The notes under the pieces were generated by a model. The model ran no database searches and had not been told where the DNA came from. It worked only from the letters and a program-made list of their open reading frames with translations. Shown piece after piece: positions 43,367 to 54,882 of a stretch of DNA of 64,000 nucleotides. The position numbers and the translations under genes are program-made. Each line of letters opens with the position of its first letter. Positions within the stretch are counted from its first letter, which is position 1. The stretch comes from Arachnopeziza araneosa (taxonomy: Eukaryota > Ascomycota > Leotiomycetes > Helotiales > Arachnopezizaceae), in assembly GCA_003988855.1 (NCBI GenBank), contig QYAI01000011.1:62001-126000 (forward strand), read 5' to 3'.

Positions 43367-46300
43367 TTATTGGGTCCCACCGCTAATAAACATAGCCTTG
43401 AAATCAGCATTACTCTTTGGCTTTTTCTTCTCCTCATCGTGCCCGTTAACTCCTTCATTAGATACACTTGCTTCACGCGAAGCAGCTGGTTTCGGTGCAG
43501 AAAACCCTAAACCTCTCTTCTGGCCCAGACCACCTCGTCTTCCAACACCAGGCCTCTTTACCGGAGCACTGGACTGTGAAAAGGCTGACGGCTGTTTCTT
43601 TCCTTGGCCATATTGAATCTTGTCACTTCTAATCTCTTCTTTCTGGCCGAAAAGGTCTTTTCCCCCTCCCGTTCGAAGCTTACGACCGGGTTCGATCTCA
43701 TAATTTTCCAAAGCAAGGGCTGCTTTTCCAGCCGATGCAGCATCACCATACTCGATGGCTGCACCTTGGTGTCTGGGGTGAAGGACAAGCTTAACGATTT
43801 CACCATATGGCTCAGCAATAACCCGCACACGAGCATCATTGACTGTGTCGGGTATATTTATCAAGTAAAGTGTTCGGTTTGTATGTTCTGTTTTGGAGGG
43901 AGCATGGAGAGCATGCGTGTTGTTGTGCAGGTTGTCGGGAGTTGGAGAAGGTGACATAACCGAATCCCCATTTCCGTCTGGTGCAGGTGATGCTGAAGAA
44001 GCTTTGCTCATGCTTGTGGCTGTTGATTTGAAGTTCTTGCCGGTTGATATCTCGACAGTCAGGACCTTAGATTTAAATTTCGTCTTGTCCATCTCTAGAG
44101 CTGCAGTAGCTTGTTCCTTCTTCTCAAATGAAACGAAACCAGCGCCCTTGCTATCTCCTGACATCGCCTTAAGAATCCGTACTCTCTCCACTTTTCCATA
44201 CTTCTCAAAAACTTCTTTTAGTTCCTCTTCAGTAATACTGGAGTCGAGACTCGTAATATGGATTTCCCGACCTTCAGCCATAGCACCTTCCCGAACTTTT
44301 TTGTTTCCAGGATCGGAATATTTCGCAACCAATTTATAGACGCCACCCAAAGACTTTCCATCCAGCTGAGTGGCAGCAGCAGCAGCATCGGCTGTCCGGA
44401 AAGAGACGTAGCAAAATCTACGGTGAGTGTTATGCTTCAAGCTCGGCCGTCGGATGCTGAATATTTCGCCACAATCTTTAAAGAGTTCCCGTAAATATTC
44501 ATCATCAGCTACTGGAGGATAATTTGTAACATAAATGGTCAGACCAGTCCCAGGTATTACCCGAATCTGCTTGTCCTCAAAATATTTCTGGTCTCGTAGT
44601 AGGGCAGATAGCGCATCTTCCGGAGCACGGAATTCGATCAATGCTGTTGACGAGAGCTTATCAGCGTCTGGTTTTGACTTGATGCTATTTATGTGGCCGT
44701 ATTCCTTGAAATATTTCCTTAGTTTAGTCTCTGTAACGTCGGCTGGTAGATTTTCAACTTTGATCGTCGTATTCTCACGATCACGCTTGAGATGTTCTTC
44801 TCGTAGCGCTTCCTTGTCTACATTTTTCACCTTTTTCACCAGGCCTCGATCGGCATCTTCTGAAACTTCTTCACGCTTCCTCTTCGAAGCACCAGATGGT
44901 AATTCAGTCTCAGTTGTATCCACTTCCATCTGAGTTTCAGGGTGCTGTTGAGCATAAATAGCAGCGGCCTCAACTGCTTCTCTTTCTCGTCTTTTAACAA
45001 CACGTTTTGATTGTCGATGGACAGTATTGATGCCTTTAAGTAATGAATCAACGTCCTCGAAATTATTGCAATGTCGAACGTAGACTTCCATCATTTTCTC
45101 AGGCCAGTCTAGATTCTTTCGGGTGACTGCTTGAATAAGAACGTCCGTAGCGAATGTTGGGGAGGAATTTGGAACTCGAACTGTCATCTCCCATAAGTAG
45201 TACTGTTGCCAAAACTCATAGCTCTCGCCATGATTATGGACAAGTCTTCTCCAATAGCCTCGTGCCTCCTCAAATGATCCCTTCTGAGTCAGATGTTGAA
45301 TAAGAATTCTCTCAATTCTAAACAATGGGTCGCCTTTCCACTCTTTACCATGCCTTCTCTTGCCCCATTGCTGCACATCTTCCAAAGCGGTCGGTAAACC
45401 CATCTCTGCAATGTCAATATCCTCGTCCGTTGCACCTTCTAGCATCGCTCGACGTTTCAAATATCCACACCAGGCGATGTAAAATTCGACTACACCGGCC
45501 ATACCATCTCGATCCAAATCTCTTGTATTGGTCGCGGCGTGCTTTATGTGTTCCATGGTAACAAATGGGGGTTCTTCCGACTCGGCAGATAGGATATAAC
45601 GAGCCCATAGTGCTCCAGACCAAGGGCAGTGATTTGTACCTCTCTGGATTACAGAGAGCACAGTTGGTAACTGGGCTTCTAGTGAATTGGCTTTATATGT
45701 AGACAGAAACACGATATAGTCTTCCCACACAACTGGATCCGTACCTAAAGTAGTACTTGAAAGTGCTCGCTCGAACAGGGCAACACAGAGAATAGAGGGG
45801 CTTGTATGCTCACCCTTCTTGTTGCGCCTTTCGGTTTGTGCAACTTCCCAATCCAAGTAGTCCAACATCTCTGTTTTGACAGCTTCTCTATCATCAGATT
45901 CTACGGTTCTTTGAAGCTTCAACTCGTGGGTTTCGCGGCTGCCATACAATTCTTTAGCGACTTTGGAAAGTTTCGTAGTCTGGACCATGGTAGCTTCCCA
46001 AGCAGCTTCATCATACTTCGTGAGGAATGATGAAAACATCTGCGATGTATCATCCCATGACGCATGTGGAGTCTGTAACCTCTCAAGAAACAAGCTTTGT
46101 ACGCGTTCAATGCTTTCTTCCGAAGAATTTGCAGATAGCTGTTCCAGTTCTATGGATATCCACCTATTCCAAAGCTCATGGCTATCGTTCAGTCGGTATC
46201 GGACGGCTTGCGCTCCCTGCTGCCAAACGTCCAAAGCCGTTTCCAAAGAGAATAGCTCCTGTCCCAGCAGTTGTTCTTCTTCCAGCCAACCAGCATCGCC

Positions 46301-46492
46301 GTTCTGACAATCTGTGTACAGAGACCAAACCCATTCGCAGTAGGCAAGCCATAATTTGATGGACCATGGTTCTGCTGCGATGGCTCTCTTGTATAATTCT
46401 ACAACTCCGACTCGTAATTCAAGGTCGCCTGCAGTCCTGCTGGCTTCGTCGACGAGAGCAAGCCATCCATCCTCTCCAACAGGGTCACCCAT
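43367..46492 (-). CDS. prp24: U4/U6 snRNP recycling factor Prp24/SART3
   Basis: An intronless 1041-residue ORF from the ATG at 46492. The N-terminal half is made of HAT helical repeats (EPWSIKLWLAYCEWVWSLY, YEFWQQYYLWEM). A basic linker follows, then four RRMs starting near residues 575 (TTIKVENLPADVTETKL), 652 (LTIYVTNYPPVADDEYL), 741 (EIHITSLDSSITEEEL) and 874 (RTLYLINIPDTVNDARV). The extreme C-terminus SNADFKAMFISGG is the Lsm-interaction motif of Prp24 and SART3. The protein anneals U4 and U6 snRNAs after splicing. HAT repeats plus four RRMs make it SART3-like in layout with the Prp24 tail. Divergent to the mitoribosomal gene at 46760. Confidence 0.94.
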   Translation of the reverse strand: MGDPVGEDGWLALVDEASRTAGDLELRVGVVELYKRAIAAEPWSIKLWLAYCEWVWSLYTDCQNGDAGWLEEEQLLGQELFSLETALDVWQQGAQAVRYRLNDSHELWNRWISIELEQLSANSSEESIERVQSLFLERLQTPHASWDDTSQMFSSFLTKYDEAAWEATMVQTTKLSKVAKELYGSRETHELKLQRTVESDDREAVKTEMLDYLDWEVAQTERRNKKGEHTSPSILCVALFERALSSTTLGTDPVVWEDYIVFLSTYKANSLEAQLPTVLSVIQRGTNHCPWSGALWARYILSAESEEPPFVTMEHIKHAATNTRDLDRDGMAGVVEFYIAWCGYLKRRAMLEGATDEDIDIAEMGLPTALEDVQQWGKRRHGKEWKGDPLFRIERILIQHLTQKGSFEEARGYWRRLVHNHGESYEFWQQYYLWEMTVRVPNSSPTFATDVLIQAVTRKNLDWPEKMMEVYVRHCNNFEDVDSLLKGINTVHRQSKRVVKRREREAVEAAAIYAQQHPETQMEVDTTETELPSGASKRKREEVSEDADRGLVKKVKNVDKEALREEHLKRDRENTTIKVENLPADVTETKLRKYFKEYGHINSIKSKPDADKLSSTALIEFRAPEDALSALLRDQKYFEDKQIRVIPGTGLTIYVTNYPPVADDEYLRELFKDCGEIFSIRRPSLKHNTHRRFCYVSFRTADAAAAATQLDGKSLGGVYKLVAKYSDPGNKKVREGAMAEGREIHITSLDSSITEEELKEVFEKYGKVERVRILKAMSGDSKGAGFVSFEKKEQATAALEMDKTKFKSKVLTVEISTGKNFKSTATSMSKASSASPAPDGNGDSVMSPSPTPDNLHNNTHALHAPSKTEHTNRTLYLINIPDTVNDARVRVIAEPYGEIVKLVLHPRHQGAAIEYGDAASAGKAALALENYEIEPGRKLRTGGGKDLFGQKEEIRSDKIQYGQGKKQPSAFSQSSAPVKRPGVGRRGGLGQKRGLGFSAPKPAASREASVSNEGVNGHDEEKKKPKSNADFKAMFISGGTQ

Positions 46493-46759
46493 CTCAAAGG
46501 AATGAGTACCGTTTGCTTTGGTTTAAAAAGCTCTGGGACGAGAGTGAATGAGAGGAAAACAAATGATCAGCTAATAGCCTAACCATCTCAAAGTAAACTT
46601 GGTAAAGGAGCGCAGAGAAGAGTTTGATAAAGAATGCGGTGTTGCGATTTCCAGGATGGATCTTGGTTTCGGTGGTAGCCTTGCCACGTGATTCTGCCGA
46701 TCAACGCCTTGAGCTTCGCGTTGCGAAATTTGTACTAATCAAGAATATTAACGCCAAAG

Positions 46760-47842
46760 ATGAGTCTACATCGGCCAGCACGGCGAGTGGCAAGGGCAAG
46801 TAAGTAAGAACAATAACATGGTATCGTATCTAAACTAAATTGTCGAATAGCTGCCGCCCTGGCATTTCCAGAGCCATCAATCTCCTTCTCCCTCCTCCTA
46901 CCTCTGACACAACGGCGTACATTTCTCAATAACCTTTCAAGAATAAAGGAATGGCTTAGGAAACCCGACCCCAAATTACGGCCGAAAAATCCTCTGACCG
47001 AAGAATACCTGAAAAAGAAGCCAGCTCAACCTAAACTTGTTCGAGGCGGACTAGCAGATTCGTCCATCTTGGAAGATGAAGATGTTGCAGGGCCGAAGGG
47101 TGAAAACAAAGGCATTATCGACAATACTAGAAGCACGGCACGAAATCCTATCTCAATGGCGGCAGCATTGGATCCAGATCCAAGTTCTCGAAAACGATGG
47201 GAGAGGAAGATGGTGATCAGAGAGATACATAAGAGAGGTCGATTGACAAAGGCACAGCATTTAAAGAGGCAAGAGAGAGAATTGCTGTCCAAAAGTCACG
47301 ATTTCGGTTCAACGACTAAGAAACTTGCACTCTTAGCAAACCAGATCAAAGGGAAGACCGTTGACGACGCAATTGTTCAGATGAGATTCTCTAAGAAGAG
47401 AGTTGCCAAGGATGTCAAGGAGCACCTCGAGCATGCCAAGAATGAAGCTATTGTTAAAAGGGGCATGGGTTTGGGTCTTTCGGAAGGAGATAAATTCACG
47501 CCTATTACTGTTATGACGAATGATAAGAAGCGTGTGAAAATTCAAGATCCTACAACCATTTATGTTGACGAAGCCTGGGTGGGAAAAGGTCTATACCAAG
47601 AGACTCCGGATTTTAGAGCCAGAGGACAAATTTCTATGATGAAAAATCGAACAACAAGTATGTCGAACTTTTCCGGTTTTGTTAGTTTATTAACATAAAT
47701 AGGTATATCTGTGGTACTAAAAGAACACAAGACCTTGGTTCGGCTCGATGAGGAGCGGAAGAAGAAGCTCGAGCGACGTAAGGTTTGGACACAACTCCCG
47801 AACAGGCCAATCACAGCTCAAAGACAGTACTACTCGTGGTAG
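46760..47842 (+). CDS. mrpl22: Mitochondrial ribosomal protein uL22m
   Basis: Three exons, 46760-46799, 46851-47657 and 47703-47842 (introns 51 and 45 bases), encode 328 residues. The N-terminus is basic and hydroxylated without acids (MSLHRPARRVARATAALAFP), as in mitochondrial import signals. The uL22 core runs from FGSTTKKLALLANQIKGKTVDDAIVQMRFSKKR and continues to IYVDEAWVGKGLYQETPDFRARG, a strong match to fungal L22m. The final exon gives the beta-hairpin end (SISVVLKEH) and a basic tail (RPITAQRQYYSW). uL22 lines the exit tunnel of the large subunit. Only 266 bases separate it from divergent prp24. Confidence 0.9.
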
Positions 47843-48845
47843 AATGAGAGTGTGAGATTGAGCTTTGTGTATAAAAGAAATAATGTACGTTACAAATGGT
47901 GCGTGTTCAGGCGTGTTGGGATTCTTCGCCTCAGAGATCCTGTGTCAAGAAAAGAAGTCAAGGAGACTGGTAGCGTCTGTATCCTATATGAGTGTCAAAT
48001 TTAGAAGTATTTGGCTGTGCTTCGAACTTTATGATACGTCAAATCCAACTTCCAAAACGCCTGTATAATAGGTTCTCGCCTGTATCTCATCAATTATATC
48101 GTTCACAATGACAACCATCGCAAAATGGGTTCGAATTCTTCAAAGCTGAGGCACAAGAGCTTTTTTATGCGGAGTTGGCATCTGATATGACTAGTAAGAA
48201 AGACCGAAATACCATGAATTCGAGCAGGCCAAGACCGATTCCTCCCATCATGTGCGCTTTAAACAGGGGGCATCATCATTAGATGTTCCGTAGTTCAGCC
48301 AGTATATATCACAAGTCAAAGATATTCTAAGTTAGACGGAAGTCATGAAGAGAAAAATATATATGTTGCGCGGGGGACTTGAAGGAATTGAAAGGGCTAC
48401 CTGCTGAGATGAGGGAAGAGCAGCGGTGCAGTGCTTGTAAAAGTATGATTATTCTACATTCACCAGAACTGAATTCTTTGGCAAGAGGTAATAATCTAAT
48501 CTAAGTACCGAAGTTGAGCAGTTGATAATGAGTTGATTACTGCATTATGGACTTTTGGGAGATGGGATGACGAAGTTATCTAATGAAAGTTAAAGGCACA
48601 GCTCTATTTATCTTACTCAAACGCTCAAGTTCAACAGCATGCTCTCTTGGAAGTAGTGCTTCTCCTACATTTCTGAAAGAGAGCCTTCTGGCACCTTGGC
48701 AAGATCCAAACAAAACCCAACTTCTTTAGACGAGGAGGAAGGGTCAAGTGGTAAAGAGAGATTTATGTAGGTGTACCAATCCTGTCTGTAAAACTGAAAT
48801 TTAGTATAATTTGAAAATTGAACCTCAACGCTATTCCGTCCAATT
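47843..48845. other. Intergenic, convergent, no gene seen
   Basis: About 1 kb between the 3' ends of the uL22m gene and the SDR gene. No supported gene or repeat was seen. Confidence 0.4.
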
Positions 48846-49691
48846 CTAAGTTCTTCCTGTGCTTTGTGTCAACCCCCCATCAACTACAATTTCCGTACCT
48901 GTCACATACTTTGCCTCAACGCTGGCAAGAAAGAGAGCCGCATTTGCTACATCCCAAGCAGTTCCCATCTTCCCGAGGGGCACTTGTGCATCTCTCACTT
49001 TGCGATATCCCTCGTAGTCGCCTCCAGCATATTTATCCGCCAGAACCTTCACCAATGGCGTATCAATCAGACCTGGGACCACGGTGTTGATCCGAATGCC
49101 TTTTGAAGCGTAAATGACAGCTGTTGTGCGTGTGAATGATAGAATTGCTGCTTTCGCAGTTGAGTAGGCAACTTGTGGTTTACCGATGTAGCGAAGTCCA
49201 GAAACAGAAGAAATGTTCACTATATTTCCACCAGTACTTTGCTTCTCCATGATGGGGAGGACAAGGTGAGTGGTCAAGTAAACTGATTTTAGATTGACGT
49301 CAATCTGAGCGTCCCAAACTTCCTCTGTAAGACTCGCTGGGTCCCCAGGCTCTGAGCGGCCAACATTATTGACCAAGATATCTATCCTGCCATGAATCTT
49401 TATGCATGCATCTACAAAATCTTTCATTGAGGTAGAAGAAGTAGCATCAGCAGTCATGACTGTGATATCTGTTTTTGGACTTTCGCCAAGTATAGAGGCT
49501 TTTGACTTGAGAGCGGCATCAAGGGAAAGATCGCAGCCAAATAAGATGGCACCTTGACGAGCAAAGAGCGTTGCAATCGTGAAACCATTCCCATATCCAT
49601 CACTAATACAACCGATGCCTGTAATAAGGACTACTTGATTTGTAAGATCGTGCATTTTGCGAGAGAGTGGGGGAGGATCCACAAGGGCCAT
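48846..49691 (-). CDS. Short-chain dehydrogenase/reductase (classical SDR)
   Basis: A single-exon ORF of 281 residues. The cofactor motif is TGIGCISDGYGNGF rather than the usual TGxxxGxG, with an insert of a few residues. NNVG (in DILVNNVGRSEP), a catalytic Ser in ISSVSGL and the YSTAK motif (Tyr-x3-Lys) are all present. The C-terminus has the usual VTGTEIVVDGG. It is therefore likely an active NAD(P)-dependent oxidoreductase; the substrate is unknown. Asp in GCDLS after the second strand favours NAD over NADP (inference). It lies convergent to the uL22m gene and in the same direction as utp15. Confidence 0.88.
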   Translation of the reverse strand: MALVDPPPLSRKMHDLTNQVVLITGIGCISDGYGNGFTIATLFARQGAILFGCDLSLDAALKSKASILGESPKTDITVMTADATSSTSMKDFVDACIKIHGRIDILVNNVGRSEPGDPASLTEEVWDAQIDVNLKSVYLTTHLVLPIMEKQSTGGNIVNISSVSGLRYIGKPQVAYSTAKAAILSFTRTTAVIYASKGIRINTVVPGLIDTPLVKVLADKYAGGDYEGYRKVRDAQVPLGKMGTAWDVANAALFLASVEAKYVTGTEIVVDGGLTQSTGRT

Positions 49692-49979
49692 TGCGAATGC
49701 TAGTTAATGTCGAAAATAGAGAGCAGGAATAAAATCTAGCTGCTTTGAATATTTTTTCTGCGCTTAATGTTCAAAGAGGTTTGTAATTTATATCTAAAGC
49801 ATCAGCGCTTTCATGCGCCGATGGCGGAATGTGGGGTCGCGAAGTTCTGTCTTCCAAAAGGACCAATCATTGTAGGATTCATCCGAATACTTTTCCCACT
49901 CTTCTTGTCTATTCGCTTTTTAGACATCCCCAAGAATTCCCAAAACACCATCGCTATGCAAACTCTAACAGCAAAAAGA

Positions 49980-51578
49980 TCAAGGCATGGGAGTCATCAA
50001 TAGCTTCAACATGCCGCTAACCTGGCATGCTTGCTGCGCTCTCTCCACCTCAGCCCGCACTCGTAGGTGGAGTAGCCTAATACTTTTGGCCAGCTCTGGT
50101 GAGTCCGTAACAAATTCAGAGTAGATATCCAATAATATTAAAGAGACATCAGAGCAAACACTGACATATCGAGGGTCGGGCAAGTGCTTGGTAACCCATT
50201 TCAATATTGGCTGGACAGTGTTTTCGTCTCGACCTTCAAGAGCAGCTCTAAGAGCACTTCGATGTCGTAAATCCGTAAGAACACTGAGAACAGTGATAGC
50301 AGACGGATTCTGCTCTAGCACTAGATCCAATGCCTGAGGGTATTTACCGCGACGCAGGTCTCTCTCCCATGCCTGTTCTGGCTTTCTTCTACTTCGATCC
50401 TGTCCTTCGATGATAACAGCAGCTCCTTCACCAACATAGTCTATGCCTCGTAGTTTTCTCTCTATTCCTCTTGTTCGCTTCTTAGTCTTTTTATCGTGTT
50501 CATCAAGAGTTCCATCTATAAGTGCTTGCATCTCTTTCGCTCTCTCTCGTTGCTTGACTTTCTCTTGTCCAGATATACGTGATTTGATGGACATCACTCC
50601 CGACTGCATCCCGACGACCAAGTGCTTGTCTTCTCGATTTGGTCCAGCGCTTATAACATTGACTGACAGTACTGGTGAAGGATATTTCGATCCGTGAACG
50701 ACGTTCCAACCCGAGGTTTCGAAGACTTTGACGTGACCATCCAATCCACCACTAACTAATCGCGTTCCATTCGATGCTAGGCATAATGAGGTGACAGTCT
50801 TTTGGTGATTTTTGAGCAATTGAAGTGGTTTCCCTCCAACGATGTCGAGCACGGATATCTGGTTGTCAGATGCAGCAATAACTTGCGTTCCAGAGAGCAT
50901 TGGCAGAACAGCCTCGACTGGGGCAGCATGTTTAAACACCATCGTTGCCTTTCCCGGTATTCTTGGATCCCAAAGTCTGACAGTCCCATCATAACTCCCC
51001 GATAAGATTAGATTCGACATTGTTCCTGGCATAAAACTTCCACTACGGACATAGTCTGTATGTCCCACGAAAGTTGTCGTGCTCTCTTGACTTGGTAAAT
51101 CCCATAATCGCACTGTTCGATCATCACTAGCACTCATCAGAGTTGTTAACTCTGTCAGCGAGAATTTTGTCGTCCATACCGGCTGCTTGTGCTCTTCCCA
51201 AGTTTTTAAAATAGCTCTTGAATTAATATCGAAGACTTGGACTTTCCCCGAATCATCTCCTGCAACCATGACACGTCCATCTCGCCGAATCTCTCCACTA
51301 TGTGCAATGTCCGAGAACCTTGTGATTGTCTTAACCAATTTTCGAGTTCGTATTGAGTAGATCTGTAGACGAGTTCCGGTAGTGGCAACAAAGTGCTCAT
51401 TGTTCGAAGGGAGGAGAACATTGCTGGGTGGAGGGGGGAAGGAAATGTGAGTTATGGGCGATGGATGAGGGACATTGAGGGATGATTTAAATCCCTTCCA
51501 GTATCTTTGCTCAGGCGTTATTGGTGAAGGACCTGTTGGCTCTTTCAAAGACTGGAATTTCGGCACCGGATGTGCCAT
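49980..51578 (-). CDS. utp15: U3 snoRNP / small-subunit processome protein Utp15
   Basis: An intronless 532-residue ORF starting at the ATG at 51578. The N-terminal two-thirds are WD40 repeats: HSGEIRRDGRVMVAGDDSGKV, SASDDRTVRLWDLPS, SGSYDGTVRLWDPRI and SGGLDGHVKVFETSG. A lysine-rich linker (KKTKKRTRGIERKLRG) is followed by the helical Utp15 C-terminal domain (WERDLRRGKYPQALDLVL). Utp15 is a t-UTP component that couples pre-rRNA transcription to 18S processing in the nucleolus. Length and layout match the family. Confidence 0.93.
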   Translation of the reverse strand: MAHPVPKFQSLKEPTGPSPITPEQRYWKGFKSSLNVPHPSPITHISFPPPPSNVLLPSNNEHFVATTGTRLQIYSIRTRKLVKTITRFSDIAHSGEIRRDGRVMVAGDDSGKVQVFDINSRAILKTWEEHKQPVWTTKFSLTELTTLMSASDDRTVRLWDLPSQESTTTFVGHTDYVRSGSFMPGTMSNLILSGSYDGTVRLWDPRIPGKATMVFKHAAPVEAVLPMLSGTQVIAASDNQISVLDIVGGKPLQLLKNHQKTVTSLCLASNGTRLVSGGLDGHVKVFETSGWNVVHGSKYPSPVLSVNVISAGPNREDKHLVVGMQSGVMSIKSRISGQEKVKQRERAKEMQALIDGTLDEHDKKTKKRTRGIERKLRGIDYVGEGAAVIIEGQDRSRRKPEQAWERDLRRGKYPQALDLVLEQNPSAITVLSVLTDLRHRSALRAALEGRDENTVQPILKWVTKHLPDPRYVSVCSDVSLILLDIYSEFVTDSPELAKSIRLLHLRVRAEVERAQQACQVSGMLKLLMTPMP

Positions 51579-52163
51579 CTCTCCGTCTGCACTGGTGTGC
51601 TTATCCAGAGTTGCTCGTTGAAGTCGAGCACCAAAAAAAAGTTTGGAGGATAATTTCGCAAGGCTATTTTTCGCGACACCCGCTTAAACCTTCCCGAGGC
51701 TGCGTCACACCTACTACAACGCAATCCTTTTATAGATCTCCTTCAAAAGAACATAACAAAGCTGGTCCTTGCTCATCTCTTCGAATTCGCGCTCTCTGAG
51801 TCTTAGCGCTCGCTCGTTCTAGAGTTTGGGCATACCGAATCATGACAGCACATCTCACTCTTAAGCCTGTCAAGGACGCTTTCGCGGAGCAATGTCCAAG
51901 TTGGATTCTTATCTCACCAGTCCATGCATCATCTTGATATCTTCATTCGTTATCTTGTCCTTTTTCGAGCGCTGCATCAGACTTGCATATCTTTGGTATT
52001 AATTCAATGGTGTTGAATCCTTCCCAAGGTTGATGAAATGCAGCAAGTGCAGGGTAATCACAGTTCAGGGTATATAATAAACATTCGAGCCAGCAATTGC
52101 CGTGACGCTTTCCCACAGTCAATATCCAAAGAGTTTTGAATTTCTGATGATTCTAAGAAAAAT
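51579..52163. other. Intergenic, divergent promoter region
   Basis: About 585 bases between utp15 and the GPI-type surface protein. A TATA-like gtatataata at 52069-52078 lies about 90 bases upstream of the 52164 start. Nothing else seen. Confidence 0.4.
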
Positions 52164-53417
52164 ATGGCCAACTTCTGCTTCCTCTCTTTTCGCTCTTTCG
52201 CTCTACTTGTCATTTGTACGTGGCTAGAACGATGCTTCCACTCCGACTATCACTAGTAAGCCTAAGTATTGTGGAGGGTGTGCTATAGTAGGTGAATTTG
52301 GTAAGCTAAAACTTCTTCACCAGACCTATGGAGCTGAGGAGCTGTCTTAGAGCGCTCCTGCCTGCTCCTAAAATCACATCTTGAAGCCTGGCTCTTCAGC
52401 TCTTTGTTCCCCTCTGGAAACATAACAAAATCTTAAACTGATCCGTTCGACAGGGGCTCATATCTGGTGGTCGTCTATTTTTACTACATATCTGGCCACA
52501 GTTGTTTATACCGTCGATGAAAATAGCGGCTCAACAATTGGCTCTTCAGTCATTACTTATAATACGACGACGGCTCTTGCTGATCCGCAAAATGTCACTG
52601 CTATCATTGCAGATAGTCCATATGGCGCAGTAGAAACTACCACCCTTAACCCTTTAGCAGAGAGTGACTTGTAAGTTCTTTCCCCCTTCGTGGCGCAACA
52701 AGATTGATATAATTGCTTAGAGATACTACTGTAATTCAAGCGAATTTCCTGGTCGTTAGTTCCTATTACCTAAATACACAATATATAAACACAACGCTCA
52801 AAGGCACGGCACAAACTGAATGTTTTGGCACTACCTACGTTCCTGATGCAAATTCAACCGCGAATACAGGCTTACCGTACGTTGCGATCTTTACCTACAC
52901 TGGACTCATACCATTCAACGCCGTCTTTAATCTCACGGATGCCGAACTTGCTGGACAATCTAGTTTTGCATCAGAAGTAGGTAGCTTTATTGGCTGGGAC
53001 GATTGCACTTGGTATGGTGGAGGGGCAGGCACACTTAAAGTGGGTGTCACTGCCCTCACGAGTACCTCCATTCAGTTTGTCGAGGAGGCTACTGCTCTCG
53101 CGAGTACATCTGTTCAAGCAGTCACACCCACAGCAAACCCTGGTGGAAGCGCTACGCCTACTACGGCACCTGAAACAGTGTCAACAACTCCCAATCAAGC
53201 TAGTAATAGTCTAGCTTCATCTACCACAACAGAATCAAAAGTTTCCTCGAAGATTTCGGTCTCCAATTTCCCTCTTCCTAACCCAACTAGCTCAGCTATT
53301 TCCACGTCTACCGCCACAAGCGTTTCCATGCAGTTTACTGGAGAAGCAGACTTGATGCACAGGAGTAGTGCCCTCGGCGTTGCAGGATTAATTGTAGTTT
53401 TTGCGGCTTTGTACTAA
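52164..53417 (+). CDS. Secreted Ser/Thr-rich, probably GPI-anchored surface protein
   Basis: Three exons, 52164-52215, 52454-52670 and 52721-53417, encode 321 residues. The first intron is long for this genome (238 bases) and exon 1 is the least certain part. The N-terminus (FLSFRSFALLVIWAHIWW) is hydrophobic, consistent with a signal peptide. The mature part has several N-glycosylation sites (INTTLKG, FNLTDAE), an FIGWDDCTWYGGG block with the main cysteines, and a Ser/Thr-rich stalk. It ends in SSALGVAGLIVVFAALY, a hydrophobic tail typical of GPI signals. I do not recognise the globular family. It is the first of three consecutive extracellular protein genes. Confidence 0.65.
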
Positions 53418-53879
53418 GATTTTTTCTCCTTGAGATAAACTCGCAGTACTAGGGAGGACTAGCAGAGAGTAATGGTTATTATCATGAACGACCTCAAGTG
53501 TTAAATTACCCTGGGGCTTGAAGAGCCGAGAGTCGACTGGCTATAAATGTCTCAAGTTTCTCGCAAGTGAGTTGTCATCCTCTGATAGTCTCGCTTAATA
53601 GATTCGAAATTTTTCCTGTATGCATAATTCCATTGTTGGTGCAATTGCCGAACTTTATCATTAGCCTAAGAAACTTACGCTTTCCATATTGGTACTACGG
53701 GGCATATATAAACACTTATGCAAAATAAGTTTTAGATTGCCTGGCCTTCCTAATTCATCCTATTGTCTATACTTGTAAAGGGAATTCCCCGATGACCTGG
53801 ACGTCTGGATTTCTTTCCGCTTCAGCTTCAAACCCGGGAAACTCGAGAACACCGTTTGAGAATCTCCGGCTCCGCAATC
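53418..53879. other. Intergenic
   Basis: About 460 bases between two surface-protein genes. No coding frame seen. Confidence 0.4.
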
Positions 53880-54882
53880 ATGAAGTCTTATATTTATTCC
53901 ATCGCGACTGCGTGTTGCTGGATCTTGGTTCACGCCTCTCCATATAACAGGAACAATGTCGCAAAACGACAATTTACTGGCAACGGATGTATTGCTTACG
54001 ATTGCACAACCGGAACTTGGCCAGTTGATCCAAGTATGTCGAATTTTTTCACGTCAATGATAGAAGAGGGCATAATTAACCTCCTCTAGGTTGCGCGAGT
54101 GGAGAAGCTTCCGCGGTAGTTAGCAGCTTGTTGAATCCGTAAGAAATCTCATGGCTGCTCCTGGTTCTTCGGTATGACGGTGATCTGATTTATGGCCAGT
54201 CCGGCAGATGTCACCTTTGATGGGAAGGCATTCTGCTCCGCGTTGCTACAGCCAGTCCTTTCTGCTATTTCTACTACCGACACATCAGCAGGCACCTTCA
54301 CTTTCACTTCTACAGTTGAGGAAGTAATCTGGTCGTATGTTACGCATACTCAGTAAGTAGGAATCGGTACCTGAACCATCAAGAGTACTAATAGTTTCAG
54401 TCCTCATTCCACATCTAGTACCCCTTCTCCACAAGGGACTGCCCCATCGCCACCTCTCATCACTGCAACACCTATGCCGGGAGTCCCTGCAGTGCAGAGG
54501 AGGGATTTCACTGTGCCAGCTTACATGGAAGAGTGGTACTTTTACGGGTACGAGTTTCTCAGAGCTGTTTCTTTCCGTGAAATTAAGGCCTTGAGAGTTG
54601 TGTCGTGGAAAACCTGTCTCTGTCTTGGAGCGTGGCTTTTCCGCCACTCGTCACCTTCTAAATTATATACTAATCTGGTTTTAGACGGTTGGATCCAGCT
54701 TGCTCTTGTATTATCACATCAGCAGAGCCATATACGATAACCTCTTCGACTGAGACTGACAGTTTGTATAATGCCACTGTGGTACGTATCGGAGCGCCTT
54801 TGCCTGACGAAAACTAATGGTTGATTAGAGCACAAGTATAACGGAAACGTATTATATAGTAACTTCGGTGGACGCTCGATAG
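53880..54882 (+). CDS. Small secreted protein encoded in six exons
   Basis: Six exons: 53880-54033, 54090-54138, 54200-54352, 54401-54547, 54685-54781, 54829-54882, giving 217 residues. No single exon exceeds 52 codons, so it is easy to miss. All junctions keep the frame to a TAG. A signal peptide (MKSYIYSIATACCWILVHAS) leads to QFTGNGCIAYDCTTGTWPVD and TFDGKAFCSALLQP, with conserved-looking single cysteines. Later comes a Pro/Ser/Thr-rich linker and PACSCIITSAEPYTITSSTE. The end is YIVTSVDAR, with no GPI or membrane tail. The TITSSTETDS-type block resembles other secreted fungal proteins, but I cannot name a family. It could be an effector or wall protein. Confidence 0.7.
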
